This document shows positions 1 through 14,713 of a DNA stretch of 64,000 bases, in pieces. The notes beneath the pieces are model-generated. The model was not told the origin of the DNA. It searched no databases and saw nothing but the letters and a program-made list of their open reading frames with translations. Numbering within the stretch: the first letter of the stretch is position 1; each line of letters starts with the position of its first letter. Source of the stretch: Ficedula albicollis (Eukaryota; Chordata; Aves; Passeriformes; Muscicapidae); contig NC_021673.1 of the NCBI RefSeq assembly GCF_000247815.1, forward strand, positions 113,191,479 through 113,255,478. Reading direction: 5' to 3'. The position numbers and the translations under genes are program-made.

Positions 1-3000
1 GAATGTCATGAAATAGGTCAGAAAATTCATGACAACTTTTTAGTCTTTCCTGATGTAATAAAACAAAATTAGGAACCTGACCATAAAATCCAACTTCCAT
101 ACCTACTGGCTGATGAGTATTTAAGGTCTTACCAGAAACCTTTTGCCTGTTGAACTGGCTTCAGCCACATTTCTCAGCAGCTGTTCTTTGCCTCATGCTC
201 AGTACAAGACTTTTATTGTGCTCCACAGAAGCCTCATGAACACACAAAACATGAACAGTTCGCTCAGCAAGCTGCAAACACCTCCAACTATCTGCTGAGA
301 TAAATCTGGGCCATTGAGATACACTTCCCCAAGGCACCCAAACTGATGCAATTGTTAACTGCACCAAAATCCTAAGGACTACATTTTATGCAGCAAATGA
401 AATTTAACTAACTGAAAAACAAGGAGGGCCCAACCTGTACTGCTCATTACCCAGCAATGCCTATCTGCTTGACCTAGCTTTTTGCTGGTGTCCACAGGTA
501 AGTATGTCAGAGGAAACTCCTCCTCACAAAGCTACCTACCAATTCAACACTGATATCCAGAGGCTCAAGCTTCAAGGTGGTGATTAAAGATAAACTTTTA
601 AGCACATGACTATTAACATGTCCACAATTTTAAACCACAAATATTAAGTCAATGAGAAATTTTATGCATCTTTTCCACTTCCTGAGTTAGTTTAAAAACA
701 ATATGCACAGGAAAAAGCAAGGGGAAAAAAAAAACATGCTCTGCAGGGCATCTGATCACCTGATGCTTGTGAAGCCCAGGAAAATCACCGGGCTCTCTAG
801 CAAAGTCACTGGCTGCATGCACATAATTCTGGTTAAAAAAAAAAATAAAATATATGGAGAATATCACAATCTGCAGCCTGTTCAAGGATGACTCCAGAGC
901 AAGCTTCTTTCATACAATAGACCAACAACACCCTTTTTAGCATATCTCTTATCATGAAGCCTTTTTACAAGAGCTCAAAAGCAACAGCATTTTCCACAAG
1001 AATATCCTACTACGGCACAGCTTCTGCCTGACTGGAGCGTAGGAGGGAACTCCTACCTGCAATAAACCAAAAGCAATAAATGTCCACCCATGAACTGTAG
1101 TCATGATTCCACCTCTCCCTGAGGAATATTCCCTCTCCATACCACGTCATCAGAGGGAAATGGAAAACACCTCCATAGCTCTTAGCCCTTGAGTTAGCTA
1201 GCACTCAAATGAGACCAGCACTCGAGACCAGAGTAAGCAGCCAGGAATACTTCAGTGGCAAGTCTGGCACATAAAGTCTCTGTTGTGACAATTCCCTGAT
1301 GACAGGTCTCATAGTCACTGTTCTCTGAGAAGCAATGGTCTCAGACAACAGTTGTAACAGGTAACTAAGGCTACATAAACTTTTTTTAGAAGGACTTTGT
1401 AAAGCAGTTGTGTTCCCTAGGAATAGAGTGGTGAAAAACTACATTTCAGTAGTGGTTTACCCCATCCCTGTGACTGTTCTTATGGATGAAAATCATTGCC
1501 TGACATACAGACAGATTGAGGTACCTCTTCTCCCCCTGAGTGGTAGCCTGCTGATATTCAGCTTAAGACTTCAGGCTGCAAATATTCCAGTCTTTCTTCT
1601 GCTTCACTAGAAGAATACATAGATGGAAATACATAGAGATTTATATTAATGCAAATATTAATTTTTAAAATATTTTAGCCTTTTACCAAGGCAGAAGTAT
1701 CCTTTTATCCTTTTAGTACTTCAGCCATTTAACCAAGGATCTTAAACTACACTCAACCTAAACATCAAGATTTGAAACTTGTGACGTTATCCGCTATTTT
1801 AGAAATGGAAAAGCTGAAAAAGCATAGAAGAAGGGAAAAAAAATTCCTGTCATTTCTCCTCAAGACAGTAGGGCATTACAAAAGAGACCTCAAACTATGA
1901 GAGACACTTCCAATTTAAGCAGCACTTCATTTGTAGCATAAAGTTTAGCACCAGAAACCTGGTTTGTGTAGGCTGACCCCTGGCAGGACAGAGGACTGTT
2001 GTCCAGTGAGGCAGTACTACACAAAATTACTGATGCTTACCTGAACCTTATCTTCTAGACAAGACTGAAGACACACAGAGATGAAGAATCAACTATGCCT
2101 CTCAGCTCTTTCTTCCAACAATTTTCTGCAACATTAAAAGCATGCCTGATTTTAGCTTTAACTGTCTTTGGCTTCCCATGTTCTGCCAGCCTCATTCCTT
2201 CTCTTGCCTCCTCAGCTAGGTTAAATCCTTTCAGATTTATATTCCTTCTCTGTGAAGGTATTTTTCAGCGATAACAAATTACTTCTCAATCTTCTCTTTG
2301 CTAAACTAAGCAGTTGGAGTTCTCAAAATCTGTCACTGCCAGGCATTTCCTCCATCTTTTAGAACATTTGTCCAGGTGTCCATCTTTGTCCTTTCCACTT
2401 CTGGACTTCTCCTGTTTGTTTCCTTCATTTTCATTTTCAAAGTACCAGCAGGAGAACGACCTGTACTGTTTCAGTAAGAGTGGTCCCAATGCCCCATTTG
2501 ATGGTACAATCCCTTCTCCTTATAAGCTGGCAGTCCATACACAGTGCCCATCACCAAAGCAGGGCACTGGGAGCTCCTGTTACCTTGTCTGTTCCTCAGA
2601 ACCCTCCCATCTTCATGCATGCTGCTATTTCCTAAAATGTGATTGTCCATCTTGTAAGTATGAACCCTACTCCTTTGCTCTGGGTATGAAACTTATTTTG
2701 ACTGCATTTTAATGCACATGGTGTGCATTACAAACATGCATCGAAAATCAAGGACATCTCTTTAATACTTCTAACTCAATCAAGAAAATTTAAAGCCTAA
2801 TTTTAAGAGCTATAATTATTCTCCAATCTCTTGACTTTATTAGCTGTAAATATCAAATAAACCTTAAAATTCCTCATTTTTTACTTTTTAGGATGTTGGA
2901 TTTCTATTTTTCAACTCAGAGATTAAAACTGTAGTTTGCTAACTTTACAAGCAAAATACAGAATGAAGTGTTCAGGCGCCAAGCAAAAAGAGAAAAATAT

Positions 3001-6000
3001 GCCCGAAGAGAATTAACATTAATAAGTGAACAACAGATGATAGAATAATTTACTGCTTCAGTACAAAAGGGCTTCTATTAGAACTAAATCCCTTTGAGGA
3101 GGGAAGAGAAAAAAGGCTGCATGCTGTAATCAAGAAAGTAACCAGCAGCATAATCATTGCAAGAATCTGATCTTAATAACCTACCTTTACTTGGAAATTT
3201 GTCCATGTACAGAGAAGACGTGACTGCAAATTAGTAAAACAATTATATACAAAGGACGTTTATATTCATTTTAAAACTCAGTGAAAATCTTTGCCTTCAG
3301 AGACCCTATGTGTATTGAATTCCAGGTAAAATTCCCAATTCAGTTGATCAAAGGACCCTTGTCTTCAGTGAGTGTGATTCTGATCAGTATCTGATAAATC
3401 TGAGCTTCCAGTTAGATCAACAGTTTCCCTGGTAAAAGCCAGAAATTAAAGGAGAGCACTGCTTCCTAAGAAGGTGAACAGCAAAGCTGGGGCAAAGCAC
3501 AAGAGGTCCCAGTTCAGATTCCTGGAAACCTGAACAGTCCCCGTGTCTGCCCAGAGCTGACTGGAAGTCACTGCACTGCCATACTCAGGCATTTCTCAGG
3601 GGTCTCATCTAAACAGGGCAAGGAAAAGCAGCCTGCCACACACATAAAGATTTCCAGTGAAACAAGTGGAAAGAAAGAGGGGAAAAAGAAGAGCCAGATC
3701 CTGCAAACCTGTGCACTCGTCCACAGTTGACATGAGCTCTCCCACTGATTTCATAAGGTTGGCAGTCCATCAAGTTTGCTGGCAAAACTGGAGCCTGAGG
3801 ATAAACCCTCTAGGGCTGAAGGGATCAGTTTGGGTCCTGCCCACAAAATGTCTCAGCATCTGGCTGGAGAGACTTGTAGGACACCAAAATAAATCAATTA
3901 ATAATCATTCTGTTCTGCACAATAAACCTACAGGTTAAATACTGTCCCTGCATCAAGTTGCACTGTGTTCTCCCTGGTTTATGTTCAGGGCATAGGAGAG
4001 GAAATGACACCCCATAATGGCTTCTTGGACAAGGGCTTGGCACTCACTTATCAGTCATTTGTGTCCCAGGTTAGAGAGGAACTCCTGACTGACTTCTTCC
4101 TGTGTGAGGAGAAGGGATAGAGCAGGACACAGAGCAGTCTTTGGTGCATCCCTGCCATCCTGCACAGCCCCAGCCTGCTATAATGGATGTCCAGATTGAA
4201 GTAGCTGCACTAACCTTGGACCATCTAAATGCAAATTCCTCATTCTGAAAAAAACACCCTCCAAGCCAATTGATGAAACAGAAGCACCAAAAGCAGCTTT
4301 AACCTATAGGGAATCCAATCCCAGTTAAAAACAGACTGTTAAAGTGGCTGCTGAGTCAATCACATTGACTCATTGCATATTGGTAAAAGTAACTTATGTT
4401 TTTTATCCTGGCAAAGAGCCTTCATTTTATGTCTCTGCTAATTCCTTAGTCTGCAAATTCCCAGAACCAGAAACATCCTAACAGGCTTTTCTGCCTATCG
4501 TGAAATGCACTTATTACCTCTACATGGAAAAGTAATTTGGTCTTCTGATTTTCAGCAGTGATTTCTGTGTGAAGTATGGTGACTCTTATCAGAAGCTGGC
4601 AGGGGTTTATATATGCTAAAAGTTAATCAGTGATTCCTTTCTTCAAGGCAGGACATATCATTCTTCTAGTTGGATTAATTTTTTTTTCTAAACTAATGCA
4701 AAAAAAAAATAGTTTAATATTCTTTGAAAGCATAATTGTACTAACCAGAAATCTTGCCAGCCTGATTTTATGTTTGAGACATATTCCCACATAGTGGACT
4801 GTGAATAGAAATATTGTGGGTTGGGACTCTGTACAGAGTATGAAGCAGATCCTCCAGTCTGGTCATGGCGCTCTGGGTTACAATAATGCAGAGCAGGAGT
4901 GAATTGTGTGCAGCTTATCCTATGAGGAGTTTTCAGTCCTGGACAATCTCCAGGAGATGTGAGGCCATTGTTGGATTCATGCTAACCTGCACCCACTCCC
5001 TGATGTGGAAATACAAGTGTTCCCAGTTTGAACTGTGGTTGGTATGACTGGAGTCATTTTAGTGTCATGGGCAGGTGGCAGCTGCTGGACAAGGGTCTGC
5101 TAAAAGGCAGAAGGTGGAGAATTGAGGAACGTTTTGAGGGTTCAGAAAGGTTCCTACCTCCCACACAGCTTTTTCTTAACCATCCCGGAGTATCTGTGCT
5201 GGAAGTTAAACCATTCCAGCTAATTTTGATATTTGAAGCTGAGATTTATTTTCAGGTCAAGTTCACCTTTCACAGATGACATTCCATTGGAACCTTCCTT
5301 GGGTTGCCACTGGTGAACTATAGCTCCAGACATAAGTAACATGACCGTGAAACGAGTTGCCCAAAGGCTCTGATCTAAAGTCTATTTTTCAGGTGGAACC
5401 AAGAGAAACCAGTGGAAGCATTTCAACTGGAACCGAAAGCAGAAGTCTCTTTCCTAGAAGATGTTGAAAAGGAGCAGAATTGCTGGCACCCTTACAATTC
5501 CCACATCACATAGACAGGAAAAGCTCTATCAGTGCAGGCCTTCATCTGGATGAGCTTCAGGCTCTTTGCCACCCTCCCACCTGCCCCGCTGACAGCAGCA
5601 GGGATTGCTCCAGCCAAGGCAGCGCGGGTTTGCAGCGGAGCAGGAAAACCCCATCGGTGGCACTCATTGAATGAGGTGTTCTAAGAGCCGGTGAGGGGTG
5701 TGCTGTAATTACAGCAGGGCAGCACAGCGGTGCCCCTGACAGCTCTGCTCCCCTGGAAGAGCAGAGCTGACAGCTCAGGAATGAGGCAGCAGAGCTGGAG
5801 GCAGCTCTCCTGGCAGCTGGCCCGCCTTCACAGCGCTCTCACCCAGACCTGCCGCACAGGAGCTTCCTCAACAACATGACAAAGCCCAGGGCAAGAGGCA
5901 AACAAATTTCTCTTCTCTTAGGGAGAAAACAGGACGCTCTGGTAATTTAATTTGCCAGGCTCTGCTGTAGTGTGATGGTGCAGATGAGAGGATGCAGACA

Positions 6001-7081
6001 CATATTCTAGGGCAGCTTACTTTCACATTGAAGCACTGGAAGGTTTCTTCTACAAACAACGGCTTTAACAAGTGTATCTTAGTCTTGTCAAATCCAAAAG
6101 GTAGTAATTACGAAGTATAGCTCACAAGGTTTGGGAGTTTTTTTATTCTTAATACTAAAAAAAACAGATTCAGTTTTTGAAACTAATATAAATTATCACT
6201 TCTTTCCAGACCTGAGATAACAGAGATCTTGTTTTCCTAACTCAGAAATAATGGAGAACAAAGCATGGTTGAAGCAAACAGAAGGACTGAGAACTCTTGC
6301 TTGTTTTAAATGTCTTCAATTCAGACCACTTATGAGTGGGTCCTACTGATCTCAGTGGAAGTTATTTGTCCATAAAAAGAAGAGCTTATAGGACAGCTCA
6401 TTTTTCACAAGAATTTATTCCTTAAATGCAGCCCCTCAGCTTCCCAAGAAACAGAGATTGACAGGGTTCAGCACATGACTTTGAACTCCTGAGTATTTTA
6501 TTTGGTATACATGACCACAGAGCTGCAGGTAGTTCATTCTGGATCATGCCTACAATCACCTGGGAAATCTCATTTTATTGTATGCTCAGATATCATCATG
6601 ATCCAGGTCCCTGGGCTGATCAGTGTGAATAGCTAGGGAATACATGTATAACCTCTCCTGATTATCATGCAGCTGTGCTGTGCAGTAGCTTTCCTCCATT
6701 TACTTTCTCATTACCTGTTTAATGTTCCTCTGTCTCTCTCCTTTTGAAAGGAAAATCTTCTTGACCTCAATCAGTGTTTCTTCAAACTCCTTCCTCCCCC
6801 GCCCTACCCAGTCCACGCTTCTCCGTCAGCCTTTAATGCTCCTCCACGAGGGCGGATTGTCCTTGATCACCTGCTGTCACTCTCCCACCCTGTCTTCCTG
6901 TGTCAGAACATTTTCTGTGCCAACACACCAAGCTAATCTGCAATACTGACATCTTACATTCGGGTTCGCAGCGTTAAGCAAGGGCAAGTATTTGCTTTCA
7001 GAAGGCAGCCAGAGATGCCAGGTTATTGCCTTCCCTGACTTAATGCCACGAGGTTTTGTACTCTCTCTTGCTCTTTGACTT

Positions 7082-7684
7082 TTGATTTTCTGTTGTAAAA
7101 ATGAATGTGTGACAAGGGGAGTGGGGAGTCATTACCAGGATGTGTCTGATTTGTTGGGTTTTTTTTTCCCTGAGGTGGCTTTTTCTGCTTGGGATCTCTG
7201 CTTCCCACAGAGTCATAGGAAACATAGCAGGTCCAGTCAGTGGACCTGCACTTTCACAGATCAATCAAAGGCAAAAAAGAACCTCTCCATTAACGTAGAG
7301 AAAAGATGTCTGCGTGTGTCTTGCACCACCTCCACAGCAGCAAACAACAAACTTTGGAAAACCAGCTCTGCGCTGCAACATGGAGGCTGTGCTGTTGGTA
7401 GAGAGAATAACTTTCCTTCTGCCACAGAGGCTTTTGGCAGCTCAAGGGAGCTGTGTGAGTTTTGGATAAGCAATCTTTATAGTCCTGAAGGGTATTTTGT
7501 TGTAATGGTGGAGAGCTTGAAAAAACCAATATATTTGATGCTTGCTCTATGGCACGGGCCTGGAGGGCACTTCCATAAGTACAGGTATTGCCTTGGACAC
7601 CTCCAAAATCAGCTAAGAACACATTCAAAAGGCATTAGAATATCAATCAAAGAGGGCACAGGGACACCTGGGCTCACCTTTTAA
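7082..7684 (+). other. Orphan open reading frame of 200 codons, coding status doubtful
   Basis: This is the longest Met-started frame outside repeats or GC-rich DNA. The predicted protein has no signal peptide, no convincing membrane segment and no motif I recognise. It includes a Lys/Ser/Arg-rich centre and scattered Cys. Two minus-strand frames of 70 and 112 codons overlap it, which suggests a stop-poor stretch rather than selection for coding. I see no Kozak-like context (the start is not an ATG in strong context), no CpG island upstream and no poly(A) signal close to the stop. I list it only because a 200-codon frame is long for chance at this composition; a chance frame remains the better reading. 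Confidence 0.12.
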
Positions 7685-10124
7685 CGACATCACAGTTTCA
7701 GATCTCCACAGCTTGGAGAGGTACAAAACTCCCCAGCATGGATACACTTAACTTTGCTGCTAATGAGGACCTTGCCAGCATAAGAAGGAAAAGGAATGGC
7801 TCTTCTGGAGGCTGGAAGTGTAGATATCTGTAGAGAGCACACAGATATGCAGAGTATATGTTGTCTTCTGTGCTACTCTACAACAGATCTTTTCCTCTTG
7901 TGGTAAAGAATCTGTCCATGCAGTTTCTACTAAGGAAGATCAAAGAATTAAAGCCTCTATACTCCTGAGACTACCAATAGCTAAAGTGCACTTTGGCCAC
8001 AGAAACTTTAAACATGAAAATGTAAATTAAGAACTTTTCCTCCCTGATCTCAACATATATGCTCATTTTGCTATTTGCATTTCCCCCACCCCTTCAAAAA
8101 TTCATTCACCGGGGCAGAAGACCCAGATTCAAACAAGAAGACTCTGTGCTTACTGGCAGCTCCTGTTTAAGCTTTATAACCCTTTTAATAACATTTTCCA
8201 GTACAGACCAAACTGAGTTTCACTCTTTGCAATACCCCAAACTTCTCAGCATTTCACAATAGCCATGTTATTAGAAAAGCAAACATCAGCTTGTATTACC
8301 CACTAATTACCCCAGCCCAAATCTCCTAGCTACCCAGAACTGAGTTTTCTCTTCCAATGAACTTGTCATTAACCTCTTAAGTCCCCTTTTAAAGCCCACC
8401 AGGTCCCCTGCTGCAGGGCTGCTTTGCTCAGCCCACAGCCAAGGACGGCCAGGAAGGTTAATGGTATTCCTCACTTCCTTCAGCTCCCTTGCTGGCACAG
8501 TGGGATCCTCACAGCCTCCCACACCACTGGTTCTTGTGCCAAAACTGCTCTTTAGCTTAACATAAATGGCCCATTTCCCTTCCTGCTACTAACTCTTCTG
8601 AATTACTTATGAAGAGCAATAATACAAGCTCTCCAGTCTTCTGCAGAGCTAATTACTCTTGAGCGTATTCCCTCACAGGAGAGTGACTGCCCCCAGCCAT
8701 CACCTTTGACTCTGCTCCAGGCTGGCCATGTCTTTCCTGGCTGAGAGGGACTGCTATAAGGCAGCAGGGATGAGATCTCTCCAGAGATTTCTCAGATAGC
8801 ATTAATAAGACTTGCTCTCTGTAGGAAGTACTCTGCTTAATAGATTTTGTGGTCACCCTTTTTATCTTCACAGCCAACACATCTCAATGGCTCATTGCCA
8901 CCTTGTGACTAATAAAACCAAGACTTACTCCACCTCTGTCATTCACAGCTGATGAACTCAAAGACATGTCCATGATTAATCCCAAAACACAGAGACTGTC
9001 CCTTTGCTGTTAGATGAATCTCCATTTCTACCCCACTGGTCCTTGTGCTCATGCATTATGCCTTCACAGAACATCCCAGCCCTCACCCTGCTGGCAGGGC
9101 CTCCCAGTCTGATGCCAACCCTGGGCTGCTCTCCCTGCCTTGCACTTCTACCAGGGCACAGCAGCGTTAAGTCTGATCCCAGAACAACTCCATCATAAAC
9201 CTCCTTCCTTGCTGATAGCTTTTCCTACCAGAGCACACACAGCCACTCCTTCTCTGGAGCCAGAAGAACAACTGGCTCAACAACTGTGAGCCTCAGCATT
9301 ACACACAGCAGCATGAACGCAGCATCTTCTGCAGGTGAAAGAATTTGGCAAAGGCCAGACAAGGTGCCCAGATGTCCCCAGCTGGACTCCAAGCCCGACT
9401 CTCCACTTGCTCTGTCTGGTGCTGCCAAATGGATCTGGCTCTGCCCACCATGGCCAGACCCTGTGGGCCTGCACCCCACTGCTCAGGGTGCAGCTCAAGC
9501 TGTGGTTGTTTTCATCCTCCAGCCTGTGGTGGAACCACCAGCCCTTGTTGTGCCCTGGCTGCTCTCTCATGAGCTGGGTGTGTGTATTCAGCTTTGGAAC
9601 ACACATGGCTCCAGGAGAGCCTGAGACCAGCTCAGTGCCAGCTTCTGCTTCACCTGCCTCCCTCCTTATTGTCAGAGGACAAAGGTGTCTCAGCCCCAGT
9701 AAATTATTCCCTTGTTTAAAAGAGTGATTTTCAGTGATATGAAGAATATTTTTAAGCAGCCACATGAGACATCTGTAGGGACATCCACATTTCTAAAGCA
9801 TCAATTAAATTAGATTTTGGGAGAGAGGATAAGTTACTTGTCAGGTAGGCTTTCCACTAACTATACAACTTAATAATTAGCAGGTGTAGAGCATTGCCCC
9901 TAATTTTTCTGCAGCTTGTTTGTATTACTCCACACTTAGTGGAAGCACAATGCACTGTTAAATATTACAGTAATTCATGATAACTGAGTATAATTATTAC
10001 CCCTTCATCATTCACAAAGCTGAAAAATATATTTCTATGCAATTTTGCATTTTGCTTCTTCTAAACACTGGTGTCTTTCCTTGCTGCATTTAAGCTGTCT
10101 GGCAGTTCATTTGGGCATTGGGGG

Positions 10125-10140
10125 GTGTGTGTGTGTGTGT
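10125..10140 (+). repeat. (GT)n microsatellite, short
   Basis: Eight GT dinucleotides follow a short G run. The tract is short and probably has low polymorphism. Confidence 0.8.
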
Positions 10141-13100
10141 CCCTGCACTGTGTGTGTTATTTCAAAGTTGACATGATGACAAAAGCCACTTAAGTATGGC
10201 AGCTAATAAGACATCTGCTTTCCCCTTGCTCTGAAGGCAGCAGTCAGATGTGGGCTGGTAAGAGGGCACATTGCCTTTAGACTCCAGGTCACTCCTTCAC
10301 CTCTGATCCTTGTCAAAAGTGACCACAACTTGTTATCTGCCTGTACACCACTAACCTAGGAAAATGCACTGATGCTCTTTCTTTAAGTCCTGCTGACGAC
10401 TACCTACACCACAATTAGCCAAAGCAGCAAAGACAGACTGCAGTGAGTGGCTTTCTCAGCCCGTGGTGGGGGTCCAGCAGATCAGTGCCAAGGGAGCTCT
10501 GGGCAGGCTCTCTGGCTGCAGATCTCCGTATTTTGGTGCTCAGGCATGAGCCATATTTTGATACAGATAAAAATAGCAATAAAACAAAGCAAATTTGCAC
10601 AGAGTGTAGCTTTTCTGTTGCTTTCAGGAGCAATGCTAATAGAAATCAGTGCCCATTTAATAGAGCATATTTTAAGAAAGGGTGGACTAAAGAAATGAAA
10701 TTGTAGGATAAAGCACAGTAATTTTCAGGAGCCTTGGAGTCGCAGCATAAAGTGATGGTTCATTGTTTGTCTGCAATGTATGTTACTCTGGGCTTTGTGC
10801 TGATTTTGGCTGGTTTGTGCTGTATCTGCACATATATCATGACAAAAATGCCAGCCAGCTGTGCTACATTTGCAATGTAAAACACCATACATTTCATTTT
10901 TACTTTCTCTGTGTATCTTAAGATAAGGCATAGGTAAGATTTAAGCCAGGAAGAATTTTGTTATTAGCATTTCACAATTTCACTGATTAACAGCAATAAA
11001 ACTAATAAAACAACTAATAATAAATAACTATCAGGTCATCAGCATTAGCCATTTTCACCACATATAATTATCAGTATCTTTTTCAATTTCAGTTTATCAC
11101 AATTACCATATTATGCATATAGATCACTGGATTTGTTTGAAGTCTCTATGCATGCCAAAATGTAACCAGAATTTAATCCCAGTAAAAGGGCACATTGAAG
11201 ACCTCCATTTGTGCTGATTGAAGCACACATTAACCCACGGGAACAGAAGGTCTGACATCACTACCAGGTAGTTAATGATTATGCTTTCTATTGTCTCCTA
11301 ATATTATCTTGAAAATGGCCATGTCAGGGGGCCTAGAAATCCCTCAGAGCACCTTATGCTTTTTTATTTTCAAGTGTTCTGTTGTAATATATGATCAGAG
11401 ACAGAGAGAAAAATATGAATTCATTAAATGATCTACTAGATGCAAAAAATCATTAGGGCCAAAATCTGCATTTTTCAGTCAGTTCTCAGTCAGGCAAATC
11501 TCCAACTACTTCCAGGCTGAGCTGTTGCTGGAGAAATTATTTCAGAGCAAAGCAGGAGCAAGCAGACTGAAATACCCCACCAGCAGTAGAAAGATATTCA
11601 TTTCAGGAAGGTATCCCATGGGTTTTGGTGGGAAGAGCAGAGGAAGAGCCACTAAGGCTTCCCTCTGGACCCCTGCCCTGGCAGGGTCACAGCAGGTGCT
11701 TGGGGACAGCTACCAGCAAAGGGCAAGCAGGAGTGTTTCTGCTCCTTTAGTGGTGGGCAAACAGAGGCCTCATGAAAAAAAGGGATCTGAACTCCACCTA
11801 CCTACATGTGAGGGGCGTTCAGCCTTCCTGGTACAAAAAGATTTTATGGCCTTGAAATTCAGAGCTTCAGAATCAATCCATCTTCTTAGACCAGGGTAGA
11901 TTTTTAGCTGATAGCACCAATACATATTTGGGTATGTTTGAGACTCTTGGGTATTATGAGACTCTTTAGAGGGCTGAGATGCTGGGTGCCCTGGCTGCAC
12001 CAGTCCATGCTGGGATGGGGGAATGTGGCAGAAGGATGGGATGCCCAGGATGCGGAATAAAGACAGCGGAGGGGCACAGGGCCTGGAGCAGCTGTAATGT
12101 GATGCAGCAGAGCTGGGCAGGCACGGGCATGGGTGAGCAAGGAGAAGGCAGAGAAGAGGCCAGAACACCCTAATGGCAAGTCTTTGGCTCAGCCACTTCT
12201 ACAGAATCTAAGCTGTTATTTAATTGAGGTGCTTTAAAAATGGATTTAGTCTGATAAAGTGATGATTAATCTTCATTATACTCCTCTGTGATCATCACAG
12301 CAAAAAGCTGCACTTGTATGTCTGCTTATCATCTCTTCTGAAAATCTTACTGTAAAGAAAGACTTGATTGATGATTAGATTTTTGTCATCAAATCCCATT
12401 TTTGTTTACTTGCAGAAAAAAATGAAAGCCTCACTTTTGAGGGAAAAGGGAAATAAAAGGAAGCACAATAACTGGGCAGTTATCTCTGACATTCATGTAA
12501 TGCAGTGTGTGTCCTTATGTGACATTTATGTGAGAGAAAAAGAAAAGCATAGATTGAAAAAGGTTACAGGAGTTCTTCAGGCATGAAGTCATCTCCAGGC
12601 AGCACAGTCACTGCAGTTTATAAACAGGTTCTGCTCACCCACTGCATTCACAGACTTAGGGCACCATTTAACACATTCGCTTGCTGACACTTCTTTAATA
12701 CCCAGCTTTGATTTTCCTTTCCAAGAGTAGCACTAAACCAGGAAATTAAGCCAATTGCTGATTTTAGGAAAGATGTTTGCAGCCCCTGCCCTTGCCACCC
12801 TCTCTTCCACAGAGGTAAAGGGCACTGCACTGAGGGGCTGAGCATTGGCACAGGGAACCTTGTCTCCAATTTGCTGAGGAAGAGCAGCTGGCACTCAAGT
12901 GGGGTCTTCTCTTCTGTGAAAGTCAGGCAGATGGACACGGGATGCACATGCTGGCAGAAATGGCAGGGTGAGCACCACCACTTAAACTCTGAACCAGTTT
13001 TAAGTTTGTAAAGAAGAAAACCCAAAGCCTTCCCTTAAACAATCTACATGAACATCTATTTCAGTAGCAGCCACTTTGCTTCTTGTTTCTCTCTGGTTTC

Positions 13101-14222
13101 TAAGCACTGGGATTGATTCATGGCATTTCTTGAGGTTCCTTTTATTTCTACAGGCGTGGCACCTACAGTATTGTCTTCATTCAGCTCAGAGCATGTCACC
13201 CCACGAAAAGCTGTGCAGACATCCTCACAGCCGCTAGGTTTTGCAGATCTTGCACAGACAAGGTTTCTGAAGATGCAAGTCCATGTACAGAGACATAACC
13301 AAAGAGCTGTGAGAAAACTGGCAATATATTGACAGAAATCAAGCAGAGAGGTGGAGGCCTCTCCATTTGCATACCCTTGCAGTGCTGTCTGACTTGTCTG
13401 AGGTGGCCTGGGATATCAGGAGGTCCCACTTCATGGCTTGCTGTGGAAAGCAGCTGGTTTTTAGAGAACAAGCACTCCTGAGTGAGGGTGGCCATGTAAC
13501 AGTGCTGGAGCTGCTCCTGCAGTTTCTCGGTGTTGGATGAGTTTCCCAAGAGCACAAAAGGTAGGAGTGGAGCTGCCTCCTCTTGACTCCCAGTCATAGT
13601 CTGTGCTTGCAGATGAAATTGTCTCTGTCACAAGATATAAAAGATGCATGATAACACTAGCATCTTCCAGCTTATTTAACTGATTATGAGTCTAAAAGAA
13701 ATGGTAACCATGCAAACACAGGCTTTTACATGGCACACAGGCAACACAGAGACAACTTACTCCCCCAGGCAGGTAACAATGAATGCATGAAGCATTGTGG
13801 GCTCATGAAGTTCTCTAAGTTCAAGTGGTCCTTGGTGTCTCTCCCAATAATATTTTGCAGCGTGTGATGAAGCATTCCTTGACCAGAGTGTCCACAGGCC
13901 TGTCTGCACATGTGGGAGCACTGCCAGCCATAACAGCTTCCATTTCAGAGACATGTCTTCTGTGCAATTTTATCTATAGAATCTGGAAAAGAAAGCTTTT
14001 TAACCCTCACATCCAAAAGAAAAATAATACACTGTGCAATGCGTGAAGCTGTGTTCAGTTGGTGTCATACAACACAGCATTTGCAACCACAGAAAGCAGT
14101 GCAGTTATTTATTGCTGTATTATTTGAACCTAGATGTCTCCATAATTTTATTCAAAATCTTATTTGCTCCCTCTTATAGGGTGCTGTTTCTTCCACAGTC
14201 TTGCAAATGCATTCCTGTTTCT

Positions 14223-14382
14223 CTTTTTTTTTTTTTTCTTTCATTACTGAATTCAGTACTTCATCTTCCAGTTGGTGAAACTAAAGATGTGTAACACTTC
14301 TCCTTCACATGCCCTGGACAGCCTACTCCTCTCTTTTTTAATTCCAAGAATTCTTTTCTTTTTTTTTTTTTTCTTTTTTTTT
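14223..14382 (+). repeat. Two poly-T tracts
   Basis: T-rich runs lie at about 14224-14237 and 14359-14382, the second interrupted by single C residues. They could be decayed A-tails of minus-strand insertions, but I see no poly(A) signal or recognisable body beside them. Confidence 0.6.
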
Positions 14383-14684
14383 ATTAGAAGGAAACACCCA
14401 GGTCCCAGGGAAATTCTTCGTGAAACTCATGATTATGAGTGAGGGTGGCAGGACTGTGTCTAATGACTCACAGGTGCAAAGCTGTACAGCCATGGAAAAC
14501 TGCTTAAAAGCCGCCTGTGTGCCTGTGTGAGAAAGTCTGAAGCAAAACACTCCTCCGACCCCGTGGTTTAGAAGCTCACGGTGGAGCTCTGCGAGTCTGC
14601 CAAGAGGTGGAACAAAAGCCCGGGGGGATGTGCAGGGACCTGCTCCCTCTCCTGGTAGCAAGGGCAAAGCATCAGCGCCATGAG
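14383..14684. other. Single-copy DNA before the satellite
   Basis: About 300 bases of mixed composition, GC-richer than the DNA to its left. I see no repeat signature. It abuts the left CTTCC array directly. Confidence 0.5.
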
Positions 14685-14713
14685 CCCCTTCCCTTCCCTT
14701 CCCTTCCCTTCCC
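14685..14713 (+). repeat. Left (CTTCC)n pentanucleotide flank of the satellite
   Basis: About six CTTCC units run directly into the first 11-bp unit. The same pentamer reappears on the right side of the array, so the 11-mer array sits inside an older pentamer microsatellite. Confidence 0.85.

Larger units (their letters stand above)
1..14222. other. Single-copy intergenic or intronic DNA, no recognised element
   Basis: I read this stretch on both strands and found no CR1 tail, LTR end, satellite, tRNA-like or coding signature. The composition is mixed, with AT-rich parts near 1.6-3.3 kb and 10.9-11.5 kb and a GC-richer patch near 9.2-9.7 kb where several overlapping frames stay open. The longest frame with a start is 200 codons (7082-7684, plus strand) and resembles no family I know. 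A small GT run lies at 10125-10140. Exons of a large gene could be present but too short to see without comparison data. Confidence 0.6.
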